From: Anoplolepis gracilipes | Taxonomy: Eukaryota; Arthropoda; Insecta; Hymenoptera; Formicidae | Assembly: GCF_047496725.1 (NCBI RefSeq) | Contig: NC_132971.1 | Coordinates: 19,028,001-19,092,000, forward strand | Length of the DNA stretch: 64,000 bases | Direction of reading: 5' to 3' | Shown here: positions 60,205-64,000 of the stretch, piece after piece | Layout: each line of letters starts with the position of its first letter | How positions within the stretch are numbered: the first letter of the stretch is position 1 | Translations under genes and position numbers: made by a program | The notes under the pieces: model-generated | Databases searched by the model: none | What the model was told of the DNA's origin: nothing | Seen by the model: the letters and a program-made list of their open reading frames with translations, nothing else

Positions 60205-60564
60205 ATGTGTTCAATTAATGCCTCCTATTAGTTACGATGATTGTGTAATTTATTCGCAAAATGTTACATGTCTCATCACGTATGTTAGCGACCATCTGTT
60301 TGTTTAGTACCCTAGATATCTGAAATATGTACGAAACATGTGCAGGAAGTTTTAATACATTGCTAAAAACAATTGGCGAAAGCACTTCTTCAAAAAGCAT
60401 ACGGAACAAGAGAGAAACTTTAATATTTTTTTTATATATGTAATAATTATATAATTTCTCAATATTTTAATATATATAATATGTTTAATATATGTGTGAA
60501 TATAATATATAATATATAATATGAATGTAATCTCCAAATATATTTAAATATTTACATATTATAT

Positions 60565-60611
<47 letters not shown>

Positions 60612-61259
60612 AACGCACTATTTTAGCTTTATTGTACTAAACGCGGCAAATTTTTAAGTTTATTTACAGAATTTTTTAAAGAAAGACTTTCTCCATTGTT
60701 TTAGCAATGTATTAATCGTGAAATTTTTAATGGAAGAGTTGTTTGCTCCCTCCTCCCTCTCTTCCTCATAGGATCTCATATAATTTATATCTAATCTATT
60801 ATTAATATATAACACTATTAATTATTTATAATTAAAAATATAAAAAAGTACTCATTATAATAAATTATTCAGATAAAATATAAAATTATATTTTGTAATA
60901 ATAAATTTTTTAAATATTATTAATGTATGCATGTAAGTATGTATGTGTGTATTTGTAAGTATATTAAAAAGAAATTTATGCAATGGAAATATTTTATGAC
61001 AGTTGTATAGGGTCATAATAGGAAAAAGGAAAGAGAAAGAATATTTTATAGGGAAAAGAAAAGGAAAAGAATATTTTATTATTTTTTATATTATATGAAA
61101 TAATAAAACAATTAATATTGCATCATATGTGTGTTCCTTCTCCTTTTCTTTTCTCAAATAATATCATAATTATCATAAAACATTAAACATCTATCATATA
61201 TTTTTTTAATATACTCGAAACTTCTCCGAAAAAGAGGGGGGAGGAAGGAAGAGAGACAG
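60205..61259. other. AT-rich DNA with (TA)n tract
   Basis: Contains (TA)n at about 60565-60606, an AAGGAAAAG-type purine tract near 61020-61075 and a G-run near 61236-61243. No gene is seen. Confidence 0.5.
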
Positions 61260-61517
61260 CCTATTATATTCGTAATATTTTTCTCGGATTCTCGAAGTGA
61301 GAAAAACCTATCGATGTGTCTACGAAATAGACATGGCGCACGCGACTTTTCAGATGAAGAGGATGCATATGGTGCCTAAATCTATACGTGTCACCGTATA
61401 TGCATATATATCGCGTATACTGAGAGCGTTTTATATCGTCAAGCATATCGAGAAGACGAAACCGGATGCAACCTGGAGGACCAGCATCAATTATGGCCGT
61501 CAAAGGAGACAATGGAC

Positions 61518-61557
<40 letters not shown>

Positions 61558-62010
61558 TTCTTTCTTCGCGGTGAGTATGTGTAGCGCAGTAAGCAGTAGA
61601 TGCGTGTAGCTCTTTTACTGTATGGAACCTCCTTAAAGAAAGTCTTTCACCGTATACATGAAGGAGGAGTGCCAGAGACTCGTTGTCGGCTGAGGAAGAG
61701 AAGGAGGAGGAGATGGTGGTAGTGGTAAAGAATGATGAGGAGGTAGAAGGGCAAAGAAGAACGAAGGAGGAGAAGGAGGAGGAGGAGGACCACGTTATAC
61801 TACTTTGGTATACTTCGTCGGTACCAGGCAGCGATGTTCCACTTACATGGCACACTTTGCAACTCGCCTCGCTTCAAGATCCTGAAGAGTAGGTCTGTCT
61901 ATCCTATGGTTCCGATCGCGCATCGTTAGCTGTTTATTACCCGCGTGTACCTATCTCGACACGAAATTCGTGCGATAGACCTGGCGACTCTGCCGCGGAC
62001 ATGTTTCTTG
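61260..62010. promoter_or_regulatory. GC-elevated island 15 with (CT)n and GGAGGA-rich tracts
   Basis: Frames are open on both strands across 61264-61584 and 61487-61892. The + strand frame from ATG 61333 reads MAHATFQMKRMHMVPKSIRV… then Ser/Leu repeats through the (CT)n tract. The downstream one is Glu/Val-rich low complexity. Neither strand is favoured and no domain is recognised. CT/GA repeats and raised GC favour a promoter or 5' UTR. Confidence 0.35.
61521..61549. repeat. (CT)n microsatellite
   Basis: Uninterrupted TC dinucleotide repeat of about 14 units, followed by imperfect CT-rich sequence. Confidence 0.95.
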
Positions 62011-63240
62011 CAATTTATGTCAGTAAATTCTACCTGAACTATTTAGAGTAGTCAAAGATTCCGAATGCCATATGTTTAGAATTTTTATTTTTATGTTTGT
62101 GATAAAAATATGCCACAAGACCGACAGAAAGAGGCACTGTAGAACTATAAAATTAGAAAGTTTCTATTTTTAAATTGTTTTAATGATATGTAACAGAAAT
62201 ATAAATAAAGATCTTTCTTTTCAAAATTTTCTAAATTTGCGATATATGGCAAAACAATTCATGTATGATGTAATTTTTCTCCAACTAAAGCGAAAAACGA
62301 TGTAAAATGCATCTTTCTCACCTTGCATCTCATTATTACTACTAGTTACTGGTACTAGTTTGAATAAATAAACAGATGCTACCATTTGTAGGACACGCGA
62401 TCTCAATACAGGGAGTAGGCGTGTGATTAAATATGCTCTTGATACACAGATAAAAATTAAAGCAAATATAAAAATTTGCCTCTGATATATGAAAATTTGT
62501 TGTAAATATTACAAAAATGTCATGTCAATTTAATAAATTTTCTACATATATAAATGTAATTCTGTTTTAATAAAATTTGTTTATAAGTTTTTGAAATATG
62601 TGTTAATTTTTTATTACTTTTATTACATGTATTATTTTTTTATATATATGTTATTTTTTTATTACTACTATTATTTTAATTTCTTTAAGTTAATAAATCT
62701 TTTTAAATAAATATAATTTATATTTTAAATTAAAAATTAATAATTTTAGTTAATAAATAGATTTTAAATTGTACAATAAAAAATACTTTTTCAACATATT
62801 ATTAAGAACCATGCGATTCTACTAATCCCACGCCATTGCTTTATGTGTTACACGTGCGCATCTTGGCGATTACGCTCAAACTAGGACAAGATGAAAATCG
62901 ACATACTTGCGATTATGTGTGTAAATTTGGGTACATCCGTCAGATTTCCTGCGGAAAAATTATGATCGAGGAATCATCTGTCCACGCATAAATAAGAAAT
63001 GGGCAATTTTTCAAAGTGCTAATTCGACAATGTACCGTGTCATGTCGTGATGAAACGACAGATATTTTTGGATTTCTGCTGAGAAATCGAAATGACGTTA
63101 AATCGCTCGTTTCAAGTTCGACACGCTTTCGAGAGTCTAAGGAAAGTTTTGGGACAAAAATCCATTTATACGTAAAAATTAAAAAAGCTAACGTGAAAAA
63201 TGATATCAACGTATATATTAATTTAATTAAGTGCTTTTAA
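62011..63240. other. Intergenic DNA with a slightly GC-richer patch
   Basis: At about 62830-63170 composition rises. It holds a 24-codon ATG frame (62891-62965, MKIDILAIMCVNLGTSVRFP…) whose start resembles a short signal peptide, and longer frames on both strands that begin without ATG or are Phe/Ile-rich. None is convincing. Confidence 0.35.
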
Positions 63241-63782
63241 TAAATTAATGTTAAATTTAATAAACTAATAGGAAGAGTCTATACGTATACGATGCCATAA
63301 ATATTGCATCATTATGTTTGTATAATTTGTTTATATAGATAGATATGTATATAGATATATATAGATATAATATGTATATAGATATATTTAAATAGTTATA
63401 TATTGTATAGTTTATACAGATCGTACGCATCTGTAATGAGTTAATTAATTTTTTAACAAGTTGCATTGTAATGATTTTTATGTGAGATTAAGTTGTCTAG
63501 ATGTAAGTTATATTAGCATCCTATCTGCGCTTCTTTGTCAATTAATTCTGGATGTATGTAAAAAGAAAATGACATATATTTTTTAATTCTCGTCTAGCTA
63601 GAGAAAAACCGAAACATTTTTTATTCTTAATGTTTTTGTCAATTTTCTTCATATGATAAATTTTTAGTGATAAAGATATAACTTTCACGCCGTGTATACA
63701 CCTAATATATTATGCATACGATACGAATAAACATACGTCTCTGTACACACACACACGCACACGCACACACACACACACGCAC

Positions 63783-63815
<33 letters not shown>

Positions 63816-64000
63816 TCATGTAAATATTTCTCCTAAAAAAATTTGACCATAAATCACAAATGACTCGGTTTTCATCGTATGATTGATTAGTAGTTCTTTT
63901 TCGGTGACGCTTAAAAAGTTTGATAATAAAAATACAAGATGTAGAAAATAATTAAAATAAGACATAAGAAAATAATATATACGTGATAAATGTCGACTTG
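63241..64000. other. AT-rich DNA with GATA-type and (CA)n repeats
   Basis: Imperfect (TAGA)n/(GATA)n tract at about 63335-63385 and a long (CA)n at 63745-63815. No gene seen to the window end. Confidence 0.6.
63745..63815. repeat. (CA)n microsatellite with CG interruptions
   Basis: About 35 CA units with several ACGC interruptions. Confidence 0.95.

Noticed and set aside
61683..61892. Glu/Val-rich frame MSAEEEKEEEMVVVVKNDEE…
   Set aside because: Start is not ATG and the composition follows a GGAGGA purine repeat. The opposite strand is equally open (Ser-rich).
1..64000. CRISPR arrays, operons, ribosome binding sites, attachment sites
   Set aside because: The window is a eukaryotic nuclear sequence with spliced genes. 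The direct repeats found are two-copy tandems or microsatellites without spacer regularity.

Overview
The window looks like nuclear DNA of an insect, most likely a hymenopteran such as an ant or bee. It is very AT-rich and intron-bearing, has long gene-poor stretches with islands of higher GC, is dense in microsatellites, and carries degenerate mariner-type transposons and MITEs. The species call is inference. The two complete genes match insect/metazoan families through whole exon-by-exon translations.

Layout. (1) 1-6450 is a compact two-gene block on the + strand: a RagA/RRAGA-type GTPase (six coding exons, 306 aa) followed by a beta-class carbonic anhydrase (five coding exons, 255 aa). Both are intact with clean GT-AG introns. 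(2) 6450-52528 is about 46 kb without a convincing conventional gene. It holds AT-rich DNA, microsatellites, roughly a dozen GC-elevated islands that look like promoters, 5' untranslated exons or enhancers, and a cluster of DNA-transposon remains at 23.76-25.64 kb. It also holds several hairpin-forming inverted repeats and a few small ORFs, the best being a 57-codon single-membrane-segment microprotein candidate at 41170-41343. (3) 52529-55029 is the 3'-terminal coding exon of a large C2H2 zinc-finger transcription factor, open through its splice acceptor, so its N-terminal exon(s) lie upstream, probably within the gene-poor region. (4) 55030-64000 is a probable long 3' UTR, further AT-rich sequence and a GC-rich, microsatellite-bearing island near 61.3-62.0 kb.

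How it fits together. RagA is the lysosomal amino-acid-sensing GTPase upstream of TORC1, and the beta-carbonic anhydrase is a mitochondrial-type CO2/bicarbonate enzyme. Their adjacency seems to be old synteny rather than a functional operon. The desert between the carbonic anhydrase and the zinc-finger exon is typical of the regulatory landscape and large 5' introns of a developmental transcription factor. The duplicated GC island at 43.7/44.4 kb, the (ATG)n(GTG)n island at 46.2 kb and the CCAAT/NRF-1-like island at 35.65-36.31 kb are candidate alternative promoters for it.

No wholly new multi-gene system is evident. The points most worth a second look are the transmembrane microprotein candidate at 41.17 kb, an apparent in-frame exitron in the zinc-finger exon with a duplicated DID-x-IA motif just after it, the 407-bp foldback element with target TA duplication, the perfect 40-bp hairpin at 27.06 kb, and the 191-codon minus-strand ORF at 31 kb.
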